From the NCBI GenBank assembly GCA_011959105.1, contig BLLU01000210.1:1-34190 (forward strand): a stretch of 34,190 nucleotides of DNA, written 5' to 3'. Positions within the stretch are counted from its first letter, which is position 1. Each line of letters opens with the position of its first letter. The position numbers and the translations under genes were made by a program. The stretch comes from Lachnospiraceae bacterium. Its GTDB lineage: Bacteria > Bacillota > Clostridia > Lachnospirales > Lachnospiraceae. Below the pieces are notes generated by a model. That model was not told the DNA's origin and did not search any database. It saw only the letters and a list, made by a program, of their open reading frames with translations. Shown here piece after piece: positions 1-7,098 of the stretch.

Positions 1-1
1 C

Positions 2-286
2 CCTGTTTCCTATGCCTATGACAAGGCAGGGAACCGGATTAAAAAGACGGATGCCAAAGGTGCCACCATATATCAATTCAACAGGAAAAACCAGCTTATC
101 GCGGAAGAGAATCCCGACGGCAGAAATGAGTTTACATATGACCGGCAGGGTGGTATAGTAGAAGAAAAGCGCCCCGGCGTTTCTCCTATAACAGCCGCCA
201 CCAGCAAGTAAAAGTAGAAACCGAAAACGGCAGTGTACAGGAAAACCGGCTTTGTATACCATAATGGAGAGCTCGATTACAGATGA
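2..286 (+). pseudogene. Degraded 3' end of an Rhs/YD-repeat protein
   Basis: Reading frame 2 enters from outside the window and gives YD-repeat sequence (SYAYDKAGNRIKKTDAKG, then NEFTYDRQGG) up to a stop at 209-211. The repeat sense continues in the +1 frame from about 178 (RRFSYNSRHQQVKVETENG) to a stop just after 262. It resumes in a third frame at 251-286 (FVYHNGELDYR, then TGA). Intact Rhs proteins carry these three pieces in one frame, with more residues between the second and third, so I infer at least two frameshifts and a small deletion. Rhs proteins are large surface or secreted toxin-delivery proteins with a variable C-terminal toxin; no core end or toxin tip is visible here. It is probably a displaced, dead tip fragment from a recombination-prone Rhs locus. 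Confidence 0.8.
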
Positions 287-311
287 CAAGAGATTCATCC
301 TTTGATATAAT
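283..311 (+). promoter_or_regulatory. Candidate sigma-A promoter of the HEPN-like gene
   Basis: ATGACA at 283-288 and TATAAT at 306-311 are separated by 17 bp, five of six and six of six matches to consensus. The -35 overlaps the last codons of the dead Rhs fragment, so the downstream gene does not depend on Rhs transcription. Confidence 0.6.
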
Positions 312-364
312 ATACACGATACATATTGAAAGGTTGTTTTAACGAGTGAATAGGGGGTATAAGG

Positions 365-1318
365 ATGTATATTGATTTCATCAAAAACAATTACCTTGAT
401 ATTCCTGATGGTGAGCGGCAGGCTTACATCGTCAGAGACAAAAAAGCTTTGGCAAGTATTATTCAAGAGAAAATAGCACAAGACGCAGAGGGTATTGTAG
501 AACGGTGGTATAAATTAAGCGATATTGGATTTCTCCCTCAACAGGAAAAATTTTTGGATTTACTGAAAGAGGCAGAACAATTATATAGTTTTGGCTTTTA
601 TACTGGAACGACCGCAGTTGTAGGAATTGCCTGCGAAGAGTATTGTAGATATTTGGTGGCAAAACACAATCTTACAGATGAAAAAACTCAAGAAAAGAGA
701 ATAGACAAATTGTATAAATGTGGTGTAATCACGAGCGGTATAAAAGATGCACTACATATTGTTCGTAAATTACGGAACGACTGTATGCACTACAATACCT
801 CATTTAAGCAGTTGAGCGAAGAAGAGTTGGAACAACGCGCTTTCGATATGATTGTTCAATATAAGGTTTGTTTAGCTCCCTTAGCTGCTGAAGTAAATGA
901 AAGAAGTGAGGAAGAACTAATTACAGATTTTGTTAAGGCAGAAAAGTCAAATTTGAGGGAATATTTATATAAACATAGAAATATTCTGCATCAAACAAAA
1001 AATATCAATTTGCAAATCAATCCAAAAGTGAGCAATATGATTTTTACATCGGTTTACTTTGTTGATGAAATTGACATTTCAGAACATTTCCATGAAATGA
1101 CATTGATTGATCTGAATAGACAACATCCGGTGGTGGTTGATTTAACATTACCGCAATGTGAGATGGTAAAATCTCTCAAATTAGAAGAAGGAAATTTAAT
1201 TGTAGCTTCCCTTGTTTCAGCGGTTTCAAGTAGGGGGCAAACAGAGGAATGGCTACTACTAAAAATTGAAGACATTTCTCGAATGATTTATTCGTCAGAA
1301 GATGTTTTCCCAGCGTAA
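365..1318 (+). CDS. HEPN-like (DUF4145-type) protein, 317 aa
   Basis: I do not recognise this as a named gene. Residues about 50-175 look all-helical and contain RKLRNDCMHY, which fits the R-x4-6-H signature of HEPN domains, many of which are RNases or helper domains in toxin-antitoxin, abortive-infection and immunity systems. The C-terminal ~110 residues are predicted beta-rich (for example HPVVVDLTLPQC and EEWLLLKIEDI) and may be a small barrel. There is no signal peptide or membrane segment, so it is probably cytosolic. It starts at ATG 365, just after GGGGGTATAAGG. Base composition is clearly more AT-rich than the genes from 1.9 kb on, and it sits directly behind Rhs debris. Both points suggest horizontal transfer and a possible immunity, toxin or defence role. 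That role is inference from the motif and context. Confidence 0.6.
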   Translation: MYIDFIKNNYLDIPDGERQAYIVRDKKALASIIQEKIAQDAEGIVERWYKLSDIGFLPQQEKFLDLLKEAEQLYSFGFYTGTTAVVGIACEEYCRYLVAKHNLTDEKTQEKRIDKLYKCGVITSGIKDALHIVRKLRNDCMHYNTSFKQLSEEELEQRAFDMIVQYKVCLAPLAAEVNERSEEELITDFVKAEKSNLREYLYKHRNILHQTKNINLQINPKVSNMIFTSVYFVDEIDISEHFHEMTLIDLNRQHPVVVDLTLPQCEMVKSLKLEEGNLIVASLVSAVSSRGQTEEWLLLKIEDISRMIYSSEDVFPA

Positions 1319-1555
1319 GGAACAACATTTTCTGGGTATAAGATACTACCAGCCTACGCATTTAGAGGGGTATACGCCCTACTGGGGAGTGAAAAGAGTC
1401 AGTATGTGGGTAAGGCTCAAATATGCTATTATGAATCTGAAGAAACTGGCAATGTGGAAGTGTAAAGCTGCTTACCGCCAGTATTTTATCACAATGAGTA
1501 TGCCTGCCTCAAAAAAGAACCGCTGCTTTGCTACCGCATAGCAGGGTTTTTTTGA
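1319..1555 (+). other. Possible relic coding segments in frame after the HEPN-like gene
   Basis: After the stop at 1316-1318 the same frame continues for 48 codons (GTTFSGYKILPAYAFRGV...) to a TAA at 1463-1465. It then runs 29 more codons (beginning SCLPPVFYHNEYACLKKE) to a TGA at 1553-1555. Neither piece has a convincing start codon with its own ribosome binding site. They may be decayed remains of mobile-element genes. The evidence is only the uninterrupted frame and protein-like composition, so this is a weak call. Confidence 0.25.
1522..1553 (+). terminator. Candidate intrinsic terminator after the AT-rich island
   Basis: TGCTA (1529-1533), loop CCGCA, TAGCA (1539-1543), then GGG and seven T. 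The stem is short, but the T-tract is good and it closes the foreign-looking segment. Confidence 0.45.
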
Positions 1556-1797
1556 CAGTCTGGCGCAAATTTTTTAAAATTTGCGGCGTTGGCTGGGATG
1601 CAGAAACGGGCGATGTCGTGCCGACATTGCCTGTTTTCTGTGCTGCTGTTCACTTGTTTGTGCCGTCCCGTTTTCCACTGTTCATAAAAACATTAATCTT
1701 ACACTGGGTTTTCTCATGGCAATGCTCTTAACGCGGCAGCTTTTTTGTTCCCCTTTTCTAGATTGAAAACCTCCCCCGTAAATCCCCCTCCTCCCTC
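1556..1797. other. Intergenic stretch with no supported gene
   Basis: Short open frames of about 60 codons exist here, but none has a ribosome binding site or recognisable domain. The sequence changes from AT-rich to GC-rich composition across this stretch, so it probably marks the edge of the acquired segment. I found no clear attachment-site repeat. Confidence 0.5.
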
Positions 1798-1826
1798 TTG
1801 CAATGCCTCCCGCCTTCCGATATAAT
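1798..1826 (+). promoter_or_regulatory. Sigma-A promoter of the HPt / chemosensory block
   Basis: TTGCAA at 1798-1803 and TATAAT at 1821-1826 with a 17-bp spacer. It lies 77 bp upstream of the HPt start at 1903. Confidence 0.65.
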
Positions 1827-1902
1827 AAGGTAACAGTTCAAAAAGAATGTGCGCGCTGGCGGATGGGCCGGGGTGCTCCTAATCAGAAAGGGACAAGAGG
1901 CG

Positions 1903-2268
1903 ATGGACGAATTATTGAAACAGAAACTGATTGAGAACGGTGCGGACGTGGAAGGCACCCTGCACCGTTTCATGGGCAACGAAGCGCTTTTCGCGAAGTT
2001 TCTCCTGAAGTTCAGGGATGATACCAATTACGCGGGGCTGACGGAGAGCCTGGATCAGGGGAATTACGAGGAGGCTTTCAAGTATGCCCATACCCTTAAG
2101 GGCGTGAGCGCCAACCTGGGCCTGGACCCGATCTGTAAGCCTGTGTCGGCCCTCACGGAGCTGCTCAGAGGCAAGACGGTCTCGGAGGTGGACGCAGGCC
2201 AGGTGGCGGAGCAGAGAGCGGTCCTGGAGGAGGCTTACGCGCGCTTTATGGGATTGATTGGAAATTGA
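1903..2268 (+). CDS. Stand-alone histidine phosphotransfer (HPt) protein
   Basis: A 121-aa protein, almost entirely one HPt four-helix bundle. The phosphoryl-accepting histidine is His63 in AHTLKGVSANLG, the canonical HPt motif. HPt proteins shuttle phosphoryl groups between response-regulator receiver domains in phosphorelays and act in the cytosol. ATG 1903 was chosen because ACAAGAGGCG stands just before it; an in-frame upstream start at 1849 adds residues with no ribosome binding site or homology. It opens a co-directional block with two receiver-HD-GYP proteins and a histidine kinase that lacks a receiver of its own. It is therefore the natural relay between kinase and regulators. Which receiver feeds it cannot be read from sequence. 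Confidence 0.88.
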   Translation: MDELLKQKLIENGADVEGTLHRFMGNEALFAKFLLKFRDDTNYAGLTESLDQGNYEEAFKYAHTLKGVSANLGLDPICKPVSALTELLRGKTVSEVDAGQVAEQRAVLEEAYARFMGLIGN

Positions 2269-2332
2269 GAATATTATAGACGATATAACAAGTTTTCGAC
2301 CAAAGAGGGCGCAAAGAAGAGGGCAGGGATTC

Positions 2333-2366
2333 TTGACAATCCAAAATGTATATGTTAAGATTGTCA
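2333..2366 (+). promoter_or_regulatory. Promoter enclosed by a perfect inverted repeat, upstream of the HD-GYP gene
   Basis: TTGACA at 2333-2338 and TAAGAT at 2357-2362 form a promoter with an 18-bp spacer. TGACAATC (2334-2341) and GATTGTCA (2359-2366) are perfect 8-bp inverted arms 17 bp apart, covering the -35 and the -10. A dimeric regulator binding both arms would block RNA polymerase. The predicted transcription start, near 2369, argues that the HD-GYP gene begins at ATG 2425 rather than at an upstream GTG (2377). Confidence 0.6.
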
Positions 2367-2424
2367 GGAAGCTGCCGTGGCGGCAAAAACAGGCAAATTA
2401 ATACATTTTATGGGGATTGGGCAT

Positions 2425-3561
2425 ATGGACGAGCAGAAAATTGTGAGTGTTGAGGAAGAGGTGAACAAGGCCAGGATGGAGAGACAGAAGATCCTGATTG
2501 TGGACGATGAGGAAGTGAACAGGGCCATACTGGAGAACCTGTTCCAGGACCAGTACGACCTCGTCCAGGCCTGCAACGGTCGTGAGGCCATTCAACGGAT
2601 TGAGGAGAACAGTGATCTGGTGTTGATTCTGCTGGATATCGTGATGCCGGAGATGGACGGTTTCGGTGTGCTGGAATATATGAAGTCCAAGGATATGATT
2701 CAGCATCTTCCCGTGATCCTGATCACCAGCGAGACCATTCGCAACAGCGAGGACAGGGCCTACGCTTACGGTATCGCCGATGTGATACATAAGCCTTTTT
2801 ACCCTGACATTGTAAAGCGCAGGGCCAACAATATTGTGGAACTGTATCAGAACAAGCGCAATATGGAAATACGTCTCAAAGAGCAGGAGATGGAGATTCT
2901 GGCCCACCAGAAGAAGATTCAGGACAACAACGAGTTCATGATTGATGCCCTGAGTTCCGTGGTGGAGTTCAGGAGTTCGGAGACCGGCGAACACATCCGC
3001 CGCATCAAATATTTCACCAGAATCCTGCTGAAATATATGGAGAAGTACTTCCCAAAATACGGGCTTACCAAGAGCCAGATAGACGCCATCGCCAGGGCTT
3101 CCGCCCTGCATGATATCGGCAAGATCGGCATTCCGGACGCCATCCTCCTGAAGCCTGCGCGGCTGACGCCGGAAGAGTTTGAAGTGATCAAGACCCATCC
3201 CATCATTGGCTGTGAGATTCTTGATAAATTTCGCAAGACCCAGACGGATGAGTTTTACCGCTACTGCTATGAGATCTGCCGCTGGCATCATGAGAGATGG
3301 GACGGGAACGGTTATCCCGACCATCTGTCGGGAGACCAGATTCCCATCAGCGCGCAGATTGTCTCCATCGTGGATGTGTATGACGCGCTGGTAAGCGAGA
3401 GGGTTTACAAGGGTGTGTACGGCAACTCTCTGGCATACCAGATGATCCTTGGAGGGGAGTGCGGACAGTTCTCTCCCGATGTGTTGGAGTGCTTCCAGCT
3501 GGCCAAGGAAGATTTCTTTAATATAGTTGAAGTGATCAAGATGTTTGATTTTTCTATTTAA
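2425..3561 (+). CDS. Response regulator with intact HD-GYP c-di-GMP phosphodiesterase domain
   Basis: A 378-aa cytosolic two-domain protein. The N-terminal receiver (about 20-140) has acidic pair Asp27/Asp28, phospho-acceptor Asp71 in LLDIVMPEMDG, Thr101 and Lys123. A helical linker (about 140-170) leads to an HD-GYP domain with His190, His229-Asp230 (HDIGKIGIPD), His258, His288-His289 (HHERWDGNGYP) and Asp317 (VDVYDAL). All residues expected for metal binding and c-di-GMP hydrolysis are present, so it should be an active phosphodiesterase switched by phosphorylation. ATG 2425 is preferred; an in-frame GTG at 2377 would sit only about 8 nt from the predicted transcription start. It follows the HPt gene, from which it is separated by its own promoter and inverted repeat. 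It precedes a histidine kinase, the likely phosphodonor. Confidence 0.9.
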   Translation: MDEQKIVSVEEEVNKARMERQKILIVDDEEVNRAILENLFQDQYDLVQACNGREAIQRIEENSDLVLILLDIVMPEMDGFGVLEYMKSKDMIQHLPVILITSETIRNSEDRAYAYGIADVIHKPFYPDIVKRRANNIVELYQNKRNMEIRLKEQEMEILAHQKKIQDNNEFMIDALSSVVEFRSSETGEHIRRIKYFTRILLKYMEKYFPKYGLTKSQIDAIARASALHDIGKIGIPDAILLKPARLTPEEFEVIKTHPIIGCEILDKFRKTQTDEFYRYCYEICRWHHERWDGNGYPDHLSGDQIPISAQIVSIVDVYDALVSERVYKGVYGNSLAYQMILGGECGQFSPDVLECFQLAKEDFFNIVEVIKMFDFSI

Positions 3562-3579
3562 GTAGAGTGATCCATACAT

Positions 3580-3619
3580 AAAAAACAGCGGAACCACATT
3601 GCGGGGGTCGTTGTTTTTT
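3580..3619 (+). terminator. Terminator-like hairpin between the HD-GYP gene and the histidine kinase
   Basis: AAAAAACAGCGG (3580-3591) pairs with TCGTTGTTTTTT (3608-3619), about 12 bp including two G-T pairs, ending in six T. If functional it would partly uncouple the first two genes from the rest of the block. It also makes TTG 3599 and ATG 3620 unlikely kinase starts. Confidence 0.45.
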
Positions 3620-3652
3620 ATGGGATTATGGGAGAGGGAGTCTGAAAGTTCC

Positions 3653-5089
3653 ATGTGTCAGCAGAATTTGGGAATGTTTCCCCTTGAAAATGTACTGGAG
3701 ATTATATTGGCATTTGACGGCCAGGGGCTGATTACATATGATAATGCCGCCGCCAGAGAAAAGCTGGGATATGACCAGGGACTGAGCGGGCTGTTCATCG
3801 GCAGTGTCTTTCCCGGAGTGTTTCAGAAACAGGGGGAAGGCTGGACGGAGGGCTGCTCTTTCGGCATGGAGACCCAACATATGACGGCATACCGCAGGAA
3901 CCAGACCTGTTTTCCGGTGGAGGCGAGGATTCTGCCCCCGGAGGAGTCCCGGGACTGTTATCTCTGTATGGCCAACGACCTGCTGGAGAAGGAATTCCTG
4001 AGCCATGAACTGGAACAGGTGAAGCAGGAAGCCCAGGACGCCATGCGGGTCAAATCGGAGTTCGTGGCCAATGTGACCCATGAACTGCGCACGCCGGTAA
4101 ACGGCATCTCCGGGCAGATAAGGGAACTTCTGCCTCTGGAGACGGAAAAAGAAAAACTCCGCAAGCTGCATCTGGTTGAGCGCTGCTGCGGGGAAATGAA
4201 TAAGATTATCAACAATATACTGGATTTTTCCAAATTGGAAGCGGGCAAATTCACGTTGGAACAGACCCGGTTTCCGCTTCGCGGTATGATAGATTATGTG
4301 ATGGCCAGCCACAAGGGACGCATCACGGAGAAGGGGCTGGATTTCTTTGTAACGGTTTCCCCCGGGGTACCGGAATATGCGGTGGGGGACGAACTGCGGA
4401 TTGTGCAGGTGCTGAACAATCTGCTGTCCAATGCCCAGAAGTTTACCAGTGTGGGAAAAATTACCCTGGAGGTGATCAAGACTGCCCAGACCAGGGACGC
4501 GCAGGAACTTTTCTTTCTGGTGTGCGACACTGGCATCGGCATAGAGCCCAAGGATCAGGAAAAGCTGTTTCAGAGTTTTTCCCAGGTGGATGCTTCTACC
4601 TCCCGCAAGTACGGCGGGACGGGGCTGGGACTCTCCATCTGCCGTCAGTTGGTGGAACTCATGGGCGGCAGCATCAATGTGGAGAGCGCCAAAGGGAAGG
4701 GCACGACCTTTTCCTTCTCCGTATGGCTGGGAAAAGATCCGGAGGCAGAGGAGGATTCGGGGGAGGAGGGCCTTGTGCAGCCCAGGCCCGTGATCTCCTT
4801 TGGAGGCAGCGCGCCCCAGGAGGAGGAGCAGGATGCCTCCCGCTTTGGGACGGCGCCCAATCTTGAGGCGCTGCAGAAGAACCTTTCCAAACTGATCCTC
4901 TCCGTGGAGATGGAGAATTGGGAGAAGGCAGAGATGTTTATGGAGAACATCCGGCAGCTTACCGCAGATGCGCCCCAGGACGTGAGCCGGGCGGTGCTTC
5001 GATTGAAGATGGCCATTCAGAAGGAAAACTATGAGAAGATTTCCACCGGAATGGATACTTTGAAGGCCCTGGTAGGGGTGGAGGAGTAG
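3653..5089 (+). CDS. Soluble PAS sensor histidine kinase with degenerate C-terminal HPt-like domain
   Basis: 478 aa with no membrane segment. The order is a PAS-like sensor (about 10-115), a short coiled coil, HisKA with phospho-acceptor His143 in VTHELRTPVNG, then HATPase with N box NNLLSNAQKF, G1 DTGIGI and G2 GGTGLGLS. The layout resembles hybrid kinases such as BarA but lacks a receiver. An acidic linker leads to about 70 helical residues that align with HPt domains. At the phospho-His position that tail reads MENIRQ where the neighbouring HPt has AHTLKG, so Glu replaces His. ATG 3653 follows GGAGAGGG at a long spacing; upstream TTG 3599 and ATG 3620 lie in or against a hairpin, so the start is uncertain. 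It probably phosphorylates the flanking receiver proteins. Confidence 0.85.
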   Translation: MCQQNLGMFPLENVLEIILAFDGQGLITYDNAAAREKLGYDQGLSGLFIGSVFPGVFQKQGEGWTEGCSFGMETQHMTAYRRNQTCFPVEARILPPEESRDCYLCMANDLLEKEFLSHELEQVKQEAQDAMRVKSEFVANVTHELRTPVNGISGQIRELLPLETEKEKLRKLHLVERCCGEMNKIINNILDFSKLEAGKFTLEQTRFPLRGMIDYVMASHKGRITEKGLDFFVTVSPGVPEYAVGDELRIVQVLNNLLSNAQKFTSVGKITLEVIKTAQTRDAQELFFLVCDTGIGIEPKDQEKLFQSFSQVDASTSRKYGGTGLGLSICRQLVELMGGSINVESAKGKGTTFSFSVWLGKDPEAEEDSGEEGLVQPRPVISFGGSAPQEEEQDASRFGTAPNLEALQKNLSKLILSVEMENWEKAEMFMENIRQLTADAPQDVSRAVLRLKMAIQKENYEKISTGMDTLKALVGVEE

Positions 5090-5163
5090 GACGGTATCAG
5101 GAAAGATGTGAGTCTGGTTATGTATGGAAACGGCAAACCTGGCGTTTGCGGGAAAGAGGAGAC

Positions 5164-6225
5164 ATGAAGGACTGTGCGAAGGGCGTCGTCCTGGTGGTGG
5201 ACGATGTGGAGACCAACCGGGTAATCCTGGGAGAGATCATAGAGAGCATGGGCTGTAAGGTGGTCCTGGCGGAGAACGGGACAGAGGCGCTGGAGAAGGT
5301 CAGGGAAGAACTGCCCCACCTGGTGCTCACAGATATTTCCATGCCGGAGATGGACGGCTATGAGTTGTGCCGGGTGCTGAAGGCCAATGCGGAGACCAAG
5401 GCCATACCCATCATCTTCATTTCCGCCTTTGACAACCCCAAGGACATCGTGAAGGGCTTTGACCTGGGGGGCGGGGACTATATTACCAAGCCTTTTATTC
5501 CGGAACTGGTGCAGGCCCGGGTGAATGTTCATCTCAGCCTGTATGAGGCCAATGTGGGAATCCGGGAAGCCAACAGGAGGCTGCAGGTCTCCGTCAACGA
5601 GCAGCTGCGCCAGATGGAGCAGGAGCGCAAGAATGTACTGTACGCGCTGGCCGGCGTGGCGGCAGAGAACTCCTGGCACAGCAGTGATTACATAGAACGG
5701 ATGAAGTATAATTGCCGCATTCTGGCCCAGAGCCTGCAGCTGTCACCGCTTTTTGAGGACCAGGTATCGGATAATTTCGTGGAGACCGTGGGATTTGCCG
5801 CGCCCCTGTGTGACATTGGCAATATAGGCATTCCCAAGGAGATTCTGCAGAAACATTCGGCTCTCAGCCAGGAGGAGCGGGAACAGATGCAGGGGCATAC
5901 CCGGATCGGGACCCAGCTCCTTGAAGACCTGCAGGTTACCAATGATTACAATGATTTTATACAGATCTCAGAAGATATCACCCATTTTCATCATGAAAAT
6001 TGGGACGGCAGCGGCTATCCGGAGGGAAGAAAGGGGAATGAGATACCGCTGGCGGCGCAGATCGTGGCCATGTCCAGCATGTTTTGCTCGCTGACGGAGC
6101 AGAGAAGTTTCCGTCCGGGCTACGACAGGGAGAAGGCGCTGGAGATTATGCAGCGCGAGGCCGAACAAAAATTTAATCCCCATATTTTCAGCATATTCTG
6201 CAAGATTGCCAGGCAGCTGCGATAG
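5164..6225 (+). CDS. Response regulator with degenerate HD-GYP domain, probably not a phosphodiesterase
   Basis: A 353-aa protein with the same architecture as the product of 2425-3561. The receiver looks functional: Asp13/Asp14, Asp57 in TDISMPEMDG, Ser87, Lys109. The HD-GYP domain keeps His245, His276-His277 and HHENWDGSGYP. The HD motif reads Cys216-Asp217 (LCDIGNIGIP), the first ligand His is Tyr176, and the Asp of VDVYDAL is Ser305 (MSSMFCSL). With three ligands gone, metal binding and c-di-GMP hydrolysis are unlikely. The family suggests a role as a c-di-GMP or protein-binding receiver, or as a regulator of the active paralogue. ATG 5164 has AGAGGAG 5 nt upstream. It lies between the kinase and cheR, 74 bp after the kinase stop. 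Confidence 0.85.
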   Translation: MKDCAKGVVLVVDDVETNRVILGEIIESMGCKVVLAENGTEALEKVREELPHLVLTDISMPEMDGYELCRVLKANAETKAIPIIFISAFDNPKDIVKGFDLGGGDYITKPFIPELVQARVNVHLSLYEANVGIREANRRLQVSVNEQLRQMEQERKNVLYALAGVAAENSWHSSDYIERMKYNCRILAQSLQLSPLFEDQVSDNFVETVGFAAPLCDIGNIGIPKEILQKHSALSQEEREQMQGHTRIGTQLLEDLQVTNDYNDFIQISEDITHFHHENWDGSGYPEGRKGNEIPLAAQIVAMSSMFCSLTEQRSFRPGYDREKALEIMQREAEQKFNPHIFSIFCKIARQLR

Positions 6226-6283
6226 TATATATGGATGCTTATGCATAAAGAATATATAGAAAGTGCAATGGAGGAATGGTACT

Positions 6284-7087
6284 ATGATGACGGATGAGGA
6301 GTTTTTAAGAATTGCTGGCTACATGAAGAAGCGTTACGGCATCGACCTGGGACAGAAAAAGGTCATTATGAACGGCAGGCTTGAAAACCACATTAAGTCA
6401 GGAGGCTGGGACAGTTTCCACGCCTTTATGAACGACATGGAAAAGGACGGTTCGGGGCAGCTGGAGAAAGAACTGGTCAATCTGCTGACTACGAACCATA
6501 CATATTTCATGAGAGAATTTGAACATTTTGAGTTCTTCAAGAACGTGGTTTTGCCCCAACTCAAACAGAAGGAGCAGCACTCCCGGGACCTGCGGATCTG
6601 GTGCGGCGCGGCTTCCACGGGTGAAGAGCCATACATGATCGCCATGGTGCTTCAGGATTTCTTCGGTCTGGAGGCAAAGCACTGGGACACCAAGGTGCTG
6701 GCAACGGACATTTCCACCAAGGTGCTGCAGCAGGCGGTGGCCGGCGTCTATGACGAGGAACATCTGAAGGATATCCCGGACCAGTGGAAGAGACATTTTT
6801 TCAAGAAGACTCCGGAGGGAGCCTACCGGGTGAAGGACGAATTGAAGCAGGAAGTTCTGTTCCGGCAGTTCAACCTGATGTCGCCTTTTCCTTTCAAGAA
6901 GCGAATGCACACTATCTTTTTGAGAAATGTTATGATATACTTTGATGAGAGGACGAAGAATGAACTGCTTCAGAAGGTATATGACTTCCTGGAGCCCGGC
7001 GGCTACCTGTTCATTGGTATGACGGAGACGCTGGACCGGGGCCAGATTCCCTTTGAACTGGTACGGCCGTCCATATTCAGGAAATAG
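6284..7087 (+). CDS. cheR: Chemoreceptor glutamate methyltransferase CheR
   Basis: 267 aa. Transfers methyl groups from S-adenosylmethionine to receptor glutamates, tuning array sensitivity. The N-terminal helical domain (about 1-75) is followed by a Rossmann methyltransferase core. The core has TTNHTYFMRE, the SAM loop RIWCGAASTGEEPY, LATDIS, and FLRNVMIYFD near the C-terminus, all classical CheR motifs. ATG 6284 has GGAGG 9 nt upstream. It is followed 11 bp later by cheB, giving a complete methylation-demethylation pair. There is no receptor-tail pentapeptide in the local receptor, so docking should be tether-independent. Confidence 0.95.
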   Translation: MMTDEEFLRIAGYMKKRYGIDLGQKKVIMNGRLENHIKSGGWDSFHAFMNDMEKDGSGQLEKELVNLLTTNHTYFMREFEHFEFFKNVVLPQLKQKEQHSRDLRIWCGAASTGEEPYMIAMVLQDFFGLEAKHWDTKVLATDISTKVLQQAVAGVYDEEHLKDIPDQWKRHFFKKTPEGAYRVKDELKQEVLFRQFNLMSPFPFKKRMHTIFLRNVMIYFDERTKNELLQKVYDFLEPGGYLFIGMTETLDRGQIPFELVRPSIFRK

Positions 7088-7098
7088 GGGGATAAGGG

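Noticed and set aside
2398..3654. Long minus-strand open frame (418 codons) opposite the HD-GYP gene
   Set aside because: It mirrors a clear receiver-HD-GYP gene, has no recognisable domain and no ribosome binding site. Similar long antisense frames opposite cheB, cheA, GH127 and the isomerase were rejected for the same reason.
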